A DNA stretch of 37,136 bases from Prevotella sp. (GTDB lineage Bacteria > Bacteroidota > Bacteroidia > Bacteroidales > Bacteroidaceae). Positions 1 to 7,887 of this stretch are shown here, piece by piece. The position numbers and the translations under genes are program-made. The stretch covers positions 1 to 37,136 of the forward strand of contig JAFUTI010000026.1 of assembly GCA_017471465.1 (NCBI GenBank). The letters run 5' to 3'. Under the pieces are notes generated by a model. That model was not told where the DNA came from. It worked only from the letters and a program-made list of their open reading frames with translations, and did not search any database. Each line of letters starts with the position of its first letter. Position 1 is the first letter of the stretch.

Positions 1-141
1 CCGCAAGATGAATGCAAAGAAGTAAAAGGGCAAAATAAAAATGACCCCGTCGGTCAGGACTTTACAGGGGTCAAAAATAAAAAGTTTTAAGGGGTCATCG
101 TCGCTTTGCCCTCGGGGGTCAAACTCGCGCGGCTTTTCCAT
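1..141 (-). CDS. Possible partial ORF running off the window's left edge
   Basis: An open frame starts at ATG 141 on the minus strand, just after an in-frame stop, and is still open at base 1 (47 codons). It begins MEKPREFDP and ends in a hydrophobic stretch (residues about 34-46, rich in Ile, Phe, Leu) that could be a membrane segment. The A-rich bases before the ATG would suit a Bacteroidetes ribosome site. Against it, the DNA contains the word TGACCCC at 24-base spacing (three times, then an inverted copy), so the frame could be a by-product of a repeat. I recognise no family. It lies downstream of the EamA gene on the same strand. Confidence 0.25.
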   Translation of the reverse strand, partial: MEKPREFDPRGQSDDDPLKLFIFDPCKVLTDGVIFILPFYFFAFILR

Positions 142-221
142 CTTATTTTAGTTTTATTATATCGCTCCACCTTATAGTAGGGTTTGGGCTTTTGTAGTCA
201 TTCTTTTATGGCATTGGCTGA

Positions 222-1154
222 TTAGAATTTCCACCGCCAGGTCTTTCTGACGATGGCAGATATGGTATGTGTGATGGTTCGCATGTGGAAATTCTTGCCT
301 AGGACTATCATCATGACGGCTGACAGAATCAGCAGGATACCGATGACGAGTTGGATGGTGAGTGTTTCTCCAAAGACTATGACTCCGATGGCTACAGCTG
401 TCAGCGGTTCCAGGGCTCCCATGATGGCCGTAGGCGTGGCCCCGACCTCGTGGACGGCGATAGTCATCAGCACCAGCGAGAGGATGGTAGGCACCAGTCC
501 CAGCCAGCAGGCGTAGAACCATGCTCGTGGCGATGGTGGCAGTTGCAGATGCAGCTCGGGCGTGGTAAACGAGTATGCCAGCAACGCAAACATACAGATG
601 AGCAGCACGTAGAACGTGAGTTTCAACGACGACATGCGGATGCTCGACTGGTTGACAACAACGATATAGATGGCGTAGCACAATGCCGACAGTATGACCA
701 GGATGATGCCCGTGGTGCTGATCGCTGTCTCTCCATCGCCTTGATACAGCAGTCCGATGCCGCTCAAGGCCAGAAGGATGGCCGTAACTGTAGAAAGTGT
801 TATCTGTTCCTTGAAGAACAGTGCCATAATGCACGCCACCATGACCGGATAGACGAACAGGATGGTAGATGCGATGCCGGCATCCATGAGCAGGAAGCTC
901 TCGTAGTAGGTGATGCACGACCCGGCGAAAAGGAGTCCCAACGCACCGAGCACTTTCATCTCTTGCCGGTTAATGCGAAAGGACTTTCTTTCCACCAACA
1001 GCATCACGCCCAGCATGGCGACAGCCGTCGCAAAACGGTAGAACAGCACGGACGACGTGTTCACCCCTTCTTCGTAAAGAGGCAGAGCACCAAACGGATT
1101 CGTGCCGTAACACACCGCAGCCAAGATTCCACAGATAACTCCCTTGTGTCGCAT
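222..1154 (-). CDS. EamA/DMT-superfamily permease
   Basis: Predicted inner-membrane drug/metabolite transporter of 310 residues with about ten hydrophobic helices in two EamA repeats (roughly residues 5-140 and 150-285). The first starts GVICGILAAVCYGTNPFGA, and the second half carries the typical GALEPLTAVAIGVIVFGE signature near residue 245. The substrate cannot be read from sequence; family members export amino acids, metabolites or drugs. The length is normal for the family. It starts 28 bases after the stop of the AsmA-like gene, so the two are probably co-transcribed. The C-terminus is a short basic tail (RKTWRWKF), cytoplasmic by the positive-inside rule. Confidence 0.9.
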   Translation of the reverse strand: MRHKGVICGILAAVCYGTNPFGALPLYEEGVNTSSVLFYRFATAVAMLGVMLLVERKSFRINRQEMKVLGALGLLFAGSCITYYESFLLMDAGIASTILFVYPVMVACIMALFFKEQITLSTVTAILLALSGIGLLYQGDGETAISTTGIILVILSALCYAIYIVVVNQSSIRMSSLKLTFYVLLICMFALLAYSFTTPELHLQLPPSPRAWFYACWLGLVPTILSLVLMTIAVHEVGATPTAIMGALEPLTAVAIGVIVFGETLTIQLVIGILLILSAVMMIVLGKNFHMRTITHTISAIVRKTWRWKF

Positions 1155-1182
1155 TTACGTTTGTCCCTTTTCTGCTATGACT

Positions 1183-3132
1183 TTACTTGAATATATTGAA
1201 GTGCAGTTTCGGTTTCACTTTCACCTTCGTGCCCTCAGTGGTGCTGGTGTAACTGATGTCGAAGCCTGTGTTGGCAAACTTGCCGGGCTTGTCCACGTCG
1301 AGCAGGGCGGTGGCGCCGTCGGAGGTGATGTCGGCAAAGATGTCGGTGAGGCGCACTTTTTTCAGATAGACTTCCTTCACCTGTATCTGTGCCGTTCCGA
1401 TGGGCAGCTTCCCGTTCTTGTCCTTGCGCATCTGGGCTGTGCGCTCCTTCGAGAAGTCCACCTTGAAGTCGCCGGTAAGGGCAACGTTGCCAATGGTTTT
1501 CACGCTGAACGCCCGCCCCACGTCGAAAGCCTTCGTATCGATGTTCCCATCGATATACTTGTTGGTCTCGTCGAGAGAAATTTTGAAGTCCACCGCGCCA
1601 ACCTCCGTGCTCAGTTTGCCGCCGAAGCGCTCATTCTTCCAATAGATGCCCAGTTCGCCGCGATAGTCGATTGTGGCAAGCGATTTCAACTGGTCGGTCA
1701 TCAGTTTCTTCACGGCAAACTTGTTGATGATCTCCATGACCTTCTGGCTGTAGGTGTGCATATTTTCTATGTCGAACCTGATGGCCAGTTTATACTTGTC
1801 CTTCAGGTTGGCTATTCCGCCCTTAGCCCTGATGTCGAGTTGACGGTCGGGGGTTGTCACGTGTACGTTGTCGAACGTCATGCCGTCTTCGTGACCCGTC
1901 ACAGTAGTAGTCACAGTGAGTGGCATGTCGAAGTTCTTCAGCACTGGGGCGAAGGGCGTGGCGATGTCTTTCAACAGTGTGCTGACGGTGACGGTGCCTG
2001 TCTTGTAGGCCAGCGTCGTGCCCCGCTTGGCACTTGGCAGTTGCATCCTGGTACTGTCGATGCTCACGCGGGTGTTCTGGTGGCTGAAGGCCAGATCCTG
2101 CACGTAGGCCGTACCGCCTTTGTAGGCGAGCAGGCCCTGAAGGTCTCTGAGGAAGAATCCCGTCAGCGTGTCGGTCACGTTGCCGCTGACGATGCGGGCA
2201 TACACGGTGTCCTTGTTCATGTATTGCAGTTCGGCCTCTAGGTCGGCCCACACGTTCAGGTGCCCGGTGTCGAAGGCCCCGCGCTTGGGCCTCGCTGCAT
2301 TTTTGCGCGGCTGGTGGTTGTCGGTGGTGTAGTGCAGCCGGTGCAGCCTCAGTCGCCCCACGCCGTCTTCAGGCAGCAGTTCCAGCCGGTCTATCGACAA
2401 GGTGGTCTCCACGGGGCCTTTCTTGGTCTGTGCCGTCCAGTGTGTGCGCAGGTTCTCCACGATGCCCGTCTCTTTCCAACGCTCGCCGAACGCCACCTGC
2501 AGGCGGTCCAGATGCACCAGTTTGTCCAGGTAAGTCAGCGTCACGTCCTCGATGCTGCCCTGTCCCTTGAAGTTGCCGTCGAGGCTGGCTCCCACCGACT
2601 CCAGGTTCAGGTCGATGTCGTTGTAGGTCAGTCTCACGTCCTCCAGTTTGATGTCGCGCAGGTCGAACTTCAGTTTGCTTTTCTTCTGTCTCGTGGTCAG
2701 CGTGTCGCCGGGTGCCTTGTCCTTCTTCAGCGCGTCGAGGATGGCCTGATAGTTGGGCGGCTCACCGGGATTTTCCACGATGTTCGCGTGCAGGCCTGCT
2801 ATCCGTGCGCGCTCCACCTCAATCTTGCTGGCCAGCAACTGGGTCAGGTCGAAATCGACCACCATCCGCTCCATCTCGAAGAGTTTCCGCTTCTGCTGGT
2901 CGTCGATGCTCACACCATAGAGTTGCAGGTCCTGCCGCAGCATGTCGATGTACACGCTGTCTGCCGTGACCTTCGTGCCCAGCCGTTCCGACAGCATCTC
3001 GGTGGCCTTGTGGAGCACCTTTTCCTGAATCGCCGGTGAATTCACGGCGATGGCGAGACCGCCAAGGACGATGATCAGCACGGCGAACAGGCCGCCCAGA
3101 ATCTGCAAAATCAGCAACAACTTCTTTTTCAT
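1183..3132 (-). CDS. AsmA/TamB-like inner-membrane anchored protein
   Basis: A 649-residue protein with one N-terminal membrane anchor (about residues 5-29), followed by a long periplasmic part with alternating beta-strand character and a repeated pattern of short ligand-like strands. The segment after the anchor (SPAIQEKVLHKATEMLSERLG) resembles the start of AsmA/TamB-like bridge proteins, which help lipid transport or outer-membrane assembly. It is much shorter than a full Bacteroidetes TamB (well over 1000 residues), so I call it AsmA-like and not tamB. The start is MKKKLLL because a TAACTTTG promoter element sits only four bases before it, which predicts a nearly leaderless message. It heads the operon with the EamA gene. 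Confidence 0.72.
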   Translation of the reverse strand: MKKKLLLILQILGGLFAVLIIVLGGLAIAVNSPAIQEKVLHKATEMLSERLGTKVTADSVYIDMLRQDLQLYGVSIDDQQKRKLFEMERMVVDFDLTQLLASKIEVERARIAGLHANIVENPGEPPNYQAILDALKKDKAPGDTLTTRQKKSKLKFDLRDIKLEDVRLTYNDIDLNLESVGASLDGNFKGQGSIEDVTLTYLDKLVHLDRLQVAFGERWKETGIVENLRTHWTAQTKKGPVETTLSIDRLELLPEDGVGRLRLHRLHYTTDNHQPRKNAARPKRGAFDTGHLNVWADLEAELQYMNKDTVYARIVSGNVTDTLTGFFLRDLQGLLAYKGGTAYVQDLAFSHQNTRVSIDSTRMQLPSAKRGTTLAYKTGTVTVSTLLKDIATPFAPVLKNFDMPLTVTTTVTGHEDGMTFDNVHVTTPDRQLDIRAKGGIANLKDKYKLAIRFDIENMHTYSQKVMEIINKFAVKKLMTDQLKSLATIDYRGELGIYWKNERFGGKLSTEVGAVDFKISLDETNKYIDGNIDTKAFDVGRAFSVKTIGNVALTGDFKVDFSKERTAQMRKDKNGKLPIGTAQIQVKEVYLKKVRLTDIFADITSDGATALLDVDKPGKFANTGFDISYTSTTEGTKVKVKPKLHFNIFK

Positions 3133-3136
3133 GCTG

Positions 3137-3144
3137 CAAAGTTA
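3137..3144 (-). promoter_or_regulatory. -7 promoter element of the AsmA-like gene
   Basis: TAACTTTG on the minus strand matches the Bacteroidetes TAnnTTTG element. It ends four bases before the ATG at 3132, so transcription would start at or right beside the start codon. I see no clear TTTG -33 box at the usual 19-base spacing. Confidence 0.5.
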
Positions 3145-3347
3145 GTCTTTTTTTTGCAGACTACAGCAAGTCTCTCGCTATTTCTTATACAATAACAATC
3201 GTAATCTACAAACTGATATATCCTTCACCGAACTGGTAAGTGATTATGCGGCAAATGGTTATGGTGAAGAGTCGTTTTACGTTCATTTACTTTAGTCTTT
3301 CCGTGATTCTTGCTCTTATATATAGAGTCTCTTCATGAAAGAAATGG

Positions 3348-3453
3348 CCGTCTGGTGAAAAAAAAATAACCGTCTGGTGAAAATTTCGAGCCGCCAGATG
3401 AAAATTTCGAGCCGCCAGATGAAAATGAATAGCCGTCAGGTGATGGCGAATGG
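3348..3453. repeat. 21-bp tandem repeat, about five units
   Basis: Units begin at about 3348, 3370, 3391, 3412 and 3433 (spacing 22, 21, 21, 21). The core is CCGYCWGRTGAAAA, in the central copies followed by TTTCGAG. Units three and four are nearly identical and the outer ones diverge. It lies in the 466-base gap between the CcsA stop and the AsmA-like start. I see no gene in that gap: frames through the array on the minus strand only yield repeated seven-residue blocks. Apart from this array, a weak 6-bp hairpin (AACACA/TGTGTT, 3512-3534) and the AsmA promoter, the gap holds nothing I can name. Confidence 0.85.
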
Positions 3454-3598
3454 GCTTCTGACAGGAAAGATACCTTGACAAACAATTGTATCAATTTCAA
3501 CCATTCACCGTAACACACTGAATATCAATGTGTTGCATAATTCGTGAAGGCTTTTTGCTTTCGAAAATCGGGTGTCAGTATATGTGGGTGTCGTATAG

Positions 3599-4393
3599 TC
3601 ACTTAGGCTGACTATAGACATGCACACTGGAACCTTGGGCGGAAGGCAGGTAATTGATGCCCCACCAACACATCTGCAACAGTACGAACGAGACGAGCAA
3701 TACCCACAAGGCAAGCTTCGGACGGTGAGCGGGCACTTGGCGGTAGTGCACATAGACCAGATAGGCAAACCAGGTGATGGCAGCCCACGTCTCCTTGGGA
3801 TCCCATGACCAGTAGTGGCCCCACGCCTCCTTGGCCCAGAGTGCACCGAAGAGCATGCCGATGGTCATAAAGGCGAGACCGACATAGACGAGATTGTCTG
3901 TAATGTCGAATTCTTCATCGGCAATGGCGTTTTTCTTGAAAAACAGCAGATACAGAGCCATGACTGTTGCAGCACCAAGCACAGCGTATGCAAACATATA
4001 GACGATGACGTGGGGTGCAAACCACGGACTCTGCAGGGCTGGCATCAGCGTCTTGGAGTGAATTTCGGGCTTGAAGAGATTCACGCATATAAACACCACG
4101 GAAAGTATGGTTGAGAACGTGAGTATCCACCTGTATTTCCAGCGGGAGTAAACGATGATGCCCGCCAGCGGAAGGAAGAACGAATACCACAGACGCGTCT
4201 CGCCCATAGTCCTCAGTGGTGGACGCTCCAAGGAAATCCACATCGTCAGGATAAAACTGAAGAATACGATGAGGCCGATGACTGTCGATGTATAGGCCAT
4301 CGGCGTCTTCTCACGCCATGCTGCCCATGCGCCTACGGCCCATAGCAATACTGCTGCTATTGCGAAATATATGAAATGTTCCCAAGTAATCAT
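3599..4393 (-). CDS. ccsA: Cytochrome c biogenesis protein CcsA (haem lyase subunit)
   Basis: Polytopic membrane protein of 264 residues that presents haem for attachment to apocytochrome c in the periplasm (System II). The tryptophan-rich haem-handling WWD motif WGHYWSWDPKETW is at residues 191-203. His128 (before it) and His258 (after it) fit the two conserved periplasmic haem-ligand histidines. About seven to eight hydrophobic segments are visible. The partner ResB is immediately upstream; the ResB stop and this ATG are about 21 bases apart, and the spacer is a repeat of the word AGTTTATAG. No nitrite reductase (nrfHA) genes lie beside it here, unlike the arrangement common in relatives, so the target cytochrome is not identified by context. 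Confidence 0.93.
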   Translation of the reverse strand: MITWEHFIYFAIAAVLLWAVGAWAAWREKTPMAYTSTVIGLIVFFSFILTMWISLERPPLRTMGETRLWYSFFLPLAGIIVYSRWKYRWILTFSTILSVVFICVNLFKPEIHSKTLMPALQSPWFAPHVIVYMFAYAVLGAATVMALYLLFFKKNAIADEEFDITDNLVYVGLAFMTIGMLFGALWAKEAWGHYWSWDPKETWAAITWFAYLVYVHYRQVPAHRPKLALWVLLVSFVLLQMCWWGINYLPSAQGSSVHVYSQPK

Positions 4394-4428
4394 CTATAAA
4401 CTATAAACCTTAAACTATAAACTCTTCC
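4394..4428 (-). repeat. Short-period repeat spacer between resB and ccsA
   Basis: On the minus strand the junction is made of AGTTTATAG, AGTTTAAGG, then TTTATAGTTTATAG directly before the ccsA ATG. The last codons and stop of ResB (Lys-Ser-Leu-stop) are encoded by the first unit. No separate promoter is apparent inside. Confidence 0.75.
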
Positions 4429-5341
4429 ATCTTCCTCCCAAAACAAACATACATACGGCTCCGGCGAGCATCATATAAATGCCCGTATAAACAAGCGGCA
4501 GCCACGGGTCGCTCACCAGCTCAAGAATGCTTGTCTGGCTCATGGCTCCCATCTGCGTATCGTAGCCATATTGATAGATTTTCCAACCATCCACCTCCAC
4601 GGGCTTGTTCACCTCGACGGTGGCCTGTACGCTTTTGCCGGTCTTTGTCAGAATCTGGATGTCGGAGGCAAAACGGCGGGGCGATCCGTCATCGTAGGTC
4701 TCCATGACAAACTGCTTCAGTTCGATGGCGATAGGCATCTCTACCACCTGCTGCTGCGCCGTCAGCGCCCGCCATTCCGGTTCTCCCTTTACCGTTATCA
4801 TCTTTAACCGCTGCACATCGGCATTGCCCAGCGTAGCGGTTGTCATAGCAAGGAACAGGCCTAAGTGGTTCAAGAGAAAAGGGATGTCCCTTTTCAAGTT
4901 GAGAGATGAGAGTTTAAAGTTTAGAGTGCGCCTGAGGATGGTCTGCCCCAGAATCACGGCGATATAGACGTAGATGAGTACAAAGGGCCAGAACGCCAGC
5001 ATGTAGTTGATCCATAAGCTCCCCTCTTCCATTGGAGTGGGGCCGGGGGTGAGGCTCTTCTGTCGCGTCAGTCCCATGATGAGAGTCAGTACGACGGCAT
5101 ACACCAATGCCGGTATCGCGGCATTGTGAGTTCCGATGAATTGAAAACCATACACCTTCTTCCGAAGAACGAAGATGACGGCAATTAGTGCGAGAAAAAC
5201 CGCCAGCAAGATACCGTTGACCGGCCAGCGGAAAGCATCCCAGTCGACAGGGCCGACGCTCAGTTGGAGCAGCAGTCCCGTCACGATAAGGCCTCCTCCT
5301 ATATGGAAGCCTTCCTTCATTCCGTATGGTTTATTCCACAT
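4415..5341 (-). CDS. resB: Cytochrome c biogenesis protein ResB (Ccs1)
   Basis: Membrane component of System II cytochrome c maturation, which acts with CcsA to keep apocytochrome and haem ready for joining. From MWNKPYGMK the product is 308 residues with N-terminal helices near residues 12-30, 38-55 and 65-82, a further one near 105-130, a periplasmic beta-rich region (about 170-270), and a last helix near 283-300. I choose this start over the upstream in-frame ATG because the TACCTTTG promoter element (5361-5368) lies inside the longer version. Two stretches look like in-frame repeat-derived inserts: residues about 84-101 (Pro/Gly-rich, KSLTPGPTPMEEG) and about 120-133. The assignment rests on size, topology and the CcsA partner. 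Confidence 0.82.
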   Translation of the reverse strand: MWNKPYGMKEGFHIGGGLIVTGLLLQLSVGPVDWDAFRWPVNGILLAVFLALIAVIFVLRKKVYGFQFIGTHNAAIPALVYAVVLTLIMGLTRQKSLTPGPTPMEEGSLWINYMLAFWPFVLIYVYIAVILGQTILRRTLNFKLSSLNLKRDIPFLLNHLGLFLAMTTATLGNADVQRLKMITVKGEPEWRALTAQQQVVEMPIAIELKQFVMETYDDGSPRRFASDIQILTKTGKSVQATVEVNKPVEVDGWKIYQYGYDTQMGAMSQTSILELVSDPWLPLVYTGIYMMLAGAVCMFVLGGRWKSL

Positions 5342-5360
5342 AATTTTCTTTTTCCGGTTG

Positions 5361-5368
5361 CAAAGGTA
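5361..5368 (-). promoter_or_regulatory. -7 promoter element of resB-ccsA
   Basis: TACCTTTG on the minus strand, 19 bases ahead of the chosen resB start. It forms a divergent pair with the element of the aldo/keto reductase gene within a 153-base intergenic region. Confidence 0.6.
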
Positions 5369-5466
5369 CAAAGAAAGATGCAAACGGTCGTTAAGTCATC
5401 ATTGTAAAACTCCTTAAATATTGTTAAGTTAATACAGAATAGTCTGACCAAGTCATCTTTATTACG

Positions 5467-5474
5467 TATATTTG
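5467..5474 (+). promoter_or_regulatory. -7 promoter element of the aldo/keto reductase gene
   Basis: TATATTTG, 20 bases ahead of ATG 5495, matching TAnnTTTG. No clean -33 TTTG is visible at 19-20 bases upstream. Confidence 0.55.
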
Positions 5475-5494
5475 CATTCAAAACACATACGACT

Positions 5495-6850
5495 ATGACG
5501 AAAAAGGATGGAACGAATCTCAGCCGTCGCGACTTTCTGCGGCGATTAGGCGTGGGAGCCGGTTCGGCAATGGCTATGATGGCGCTGGAGCCGCTAAGCG
5601 TGCTTGCCCGTGAGAAAGAGAAAGAGACAGGGCCTGTGACTAACCGCATGACCTACCGTGTGCAGCATGGTTCGGGTGAGCAGATCTCGTTGCTGGGCTT
5701 CGGCATGATGCGGCTGCCTGACAACCAGGAACAAGTAGACGAACTGGTGGACTATGCCATCGCTCACGGCGTGAACTACTTCGACACGGCACCGATGTAC
5801 ATGGGCGGGCGCTCGGAGGTGCTGACAGGCAACACGCTGAGTCGGTTCCCCAGAGAGAAATATCATGTAGCCACCAAAATGTCGAACCAGAACCGCCGCT
5901 TGTGGAGCTACGACGAATCGAAGCGGATGTACGAACAGTCGTTCGAGCGACTGAAGGTCGACTATATCGACTATTATCTGCTGCATAGCATCGGAGGTGG
6001 TATGGACTCGCTGAAAGGCCGCTTCCTCGACAACGGCATCCTCGATTTCCTGCTGAAGGAGCGCGAAGCCGGACGTATCCGTCATCTGGGATTCTCGTAT
6101 CATGGCGACGTGCGCGACTTCGACTGGCTACTGGACCGTCAGGACGAATACCACTGGGACTTCGTACAGATACAGATGAACTTCCTCGACTGGCGCCATG
6201 CATCCATCAGACAGGGCCGCCGCCACGATGCCGACGCGGAGTACCTGTACGGAAAACTGGAGAAGACAGGCATACAGGCCGTTATCATGGAACCCCTGCG
6301 GGGAGGAGCTTTCGGAAGGATGGCCAGCGAACTGACCGACCAACTGAAAGCCGTGCGTCCTGATGACAGTACCGCCCGCTGGGCCTTCCGCTGGGTGGGC
6401 TCCTATCCCAACGTGCTGACAACACTGAGCGGCATGAACCGTATGGAACACCTTGTTGACAATGTGACAACCTTCTCACCCTTGGAGGCATGCACTGAGG
6501 CTGAAAACCGACTGTTGGCCGACATTGCCGACCAAATGGCAGGCTACCCCACCATACCCTGTACCACCTGCGCCTACTGCATGCCGTGTCCCTACGGCGT
6601 TGATATTCCTGGTAATTTCGCCTATTACAACGAGGCCGTCAAGGAGAAAATTCTTCCCCTGCCGGAACGTACTGCCGCTGACTATGCCAGCCGTAAGCAG
6701 CAGTTCACGGAGGGTTATCGCAAGGCGCTGACAGACCAGAAGTCATGGGCACACAGTTGTCAGGACTGTGAGGAATGTCTGTCGAAGTGTCCGCAGCAGA
6801 TACGCATCCCCAACCAGATGGCCCGCATTGTGGAGACGTTGAGGAAGTAA
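5495..6850 (+). CDS. Tat-exported aldo/keto reductase with C-terminal 4Fe-4S domain
   Basis: The 451-residue protein opens with a twin-arginine signal (SRRDFLRRLG, residues 10-19, then a hydrophobic run to about 37), so it is probably exported folded with cofactors. Residues about 52-330 are an aldo/keto reductase barrel with the catalytic tetrad visible as Asp97, Tyr102, Lys128 and His164. The C-terminal part has two cysteine groups: Cys356/359/362/365 and Cys422/425/428/432, the second ending in the classical CP. These would bind iron-sulfur clusters, suggesting electron supply by a protein partner as well as, or in place of, NADPH. It converges on the CMD-cupin gene (25 bases between stops). 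The substrate is unknown. Confidence 0.92.
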   Translation: MTKKDGTNLSRRDFLRRLGVGAGSAMAMMALEPLSVLAREKEKETGPVTNRMTYRVQHGSGEQISLLGFGMMRLPDNQEQVDELVDYAIAHGVNYFDTAPMYMGGRSEVLTGNTLSRFPREKYHVATKMSNQNRRLWSYDESKRMYEQSFERLKVDYIDYYLLHSIGGGMDSLKGRFLDNGILDFLLKEREAGRIRHLGFSYHGDVRDFDWLLDRQDEYHWDFVQIQMNFLDWRHASIRQGRRHDADAEYLYGKLEKTGIQAVIMEPLRGGAFGRMASELTDQLKAVRPDDSTARWAFRWVGSYPNVLTTLSGMNRMEHLVDNVTTFSPLEACTEAENRLLADIADQMAGYPTIPCTTCAYCMPCPYGVDIPGNFAYYNEAVKEKILPLPERTAADYASRKQQFTEGYRKALTDQKSWAHSCQDCEECLSKCPQQIRIPNQMARIVETLRK

Positions 6851-6875
6851 TTTAGAACAATTGCTTACTTGGAGT

Positions 6876-7886
6876 CTATCGTAGTTTGTTGTACACTTCG
6901 TCGGTCAGTGGTTCAAGCCATTCATTGCTATTACCTGGTTGTAAATTGGCGTGGTAGGTCAGATGTTGCATCCAGCTGTCGCGGGCAGCTCCGTGCCAGT
7001 GCTTCACACCTTCTGGTACGGCGATGGTCACACCGGGCTTCAGTTCCACAGGTTCCTTGCCCCATTCCTGATACCAGCCGCGACCGGCAACGCAGATAAG
7101 CATCTGAACGGCACCGTGATGCACGTGCCAGTTATTGCGGCAACCCGGTTCGAAGGTGACGTTGCAGAGCCCTGTCTTGTCGAGCACAGCCAAATAGCTG
7201 TTTCCTGTAAAATATTGGGCGTAAGCGGTGTTGGGCTCGCCTTTGGGCCAGGTGCTGCTGAGGGTGTAGCCCTCCGCACAGAGCCATGCACAGAGTTCGT
7301 CGACGAGTTTTTGACTGTTGCCCATATTCACCGCGCCCTGCTTGTGGGCAGCCAACTGTGGACTCACACCTTCGAGCCCACTCAGGGCTGCAACAGTTAC
7401 AATCTCGCGGTCGGCATGTGAGAGTTGGTCGCCAGCAAAGATGTCGCCGAAGAGGTGTGACTTCAGATAGTAGTCGTCCTGTTGACAGAAGTCATAGTCG
7501 AACGCACGGCCGGAGAGTTTCGTCTGCACCTCCGTGCCTTGTTTTAGGGCCTCTGCTGCGTCATTCCAAATTTCCGGACGTTTCCAAGGCTTGCCCTCCT
7601 GCCAGTTCGCCTGCTTGTTTTCTAATACCTTGTTCAATACTCCCAGTGCGTTCAGCGAGCGAGGAAATCCCGTGTAGGCATAGAGTTGAGAGAATGCCTC
7701 CTTCAGTTCATTGATGGTCACGCCATTGTCGAGTGCCGTCCGCACGGCAGGCTCCAGCCGTTCCAAGTCACCCTGTGCCATCAGGCAGGCACAGGCCGCC
7801 AATCCCTTTTGACGCTCCGTCAGCGTCTGTCCGTTTAACATTGCCATAGTCATTACTGCTATTACAAATACGATGATTCTTTTCAT
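6876..7886 (-). CDS. Exported carboxymuconolactone decarboxylase-like protein fused to a cupin
   Basis: A 336-residue protein with an N-terminal signal peptide (residues 1-19, cleavage near NGQ-T). It then has two alpha-helical CMD/AhpD-like segments (about 25-95 and 115-205) and a C-terminal cupin (about 235-315). Cupin metal ligands are visible as His254, His256 and His298, with Gln261 where a Glu is often found. CMD-family proteins include peroxidase-like and decarboxylase members; the CxC-type pair at residues 33-35 (ACAC) is not the canonical CxxC, so peroxidase activity is uncertain. It begins one base after the alcohol dehydrogenase stop, so translation is probably coupled. Catalytic role unknown. 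Confidence 0.88.
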   Translation of the reverse strand: MKRIIVFVIAVMTMAMLNGQTLTERQKGLAACACLMAQGDLERLEPAVRTALDNGVTINELKEAFSQLYAYTGFPRSLNALGVLNKVLENKQANWQEGKPWKRPEIWNDAAEALKQGTEVQTKLSGRAFDYDFCQQDDYYLKSHLFGDIFAGDQLSHADREIVTVAALSGLEGVSPQLAAHKQGAVNMGNSQKLVDELCAWLCAEGYTLSSTWPKGEPNTAYAQYFTGNSYLAVLDKTGLCNVTFEPGCRNNWHVHHGAVQMLICVAGRGWYQEWGKEPVELKPGVTIAVPEGVKHWHGAARDSWMQHLTYHANLQPGNSNEWLEPLTDEVYNKLR

Positions 7887-7887
7887 C

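Noticed and set aside
1144-2241. Open frame antisense to the AsmA-like gene (365 codons)
   Set aside because: No domain, and the AsmA-like frame has a coherent membrane anchor plus beta-rich body.
3348-3453. CRISPR-like array
   Set aside because: Units are contiguous with no unique spacers, and no cas gene is present.
3287-3518. Short minus-strand frames through the 21-bp array
   Set aside because: Their peptides are only seven-residue blocks copied from the repeat.
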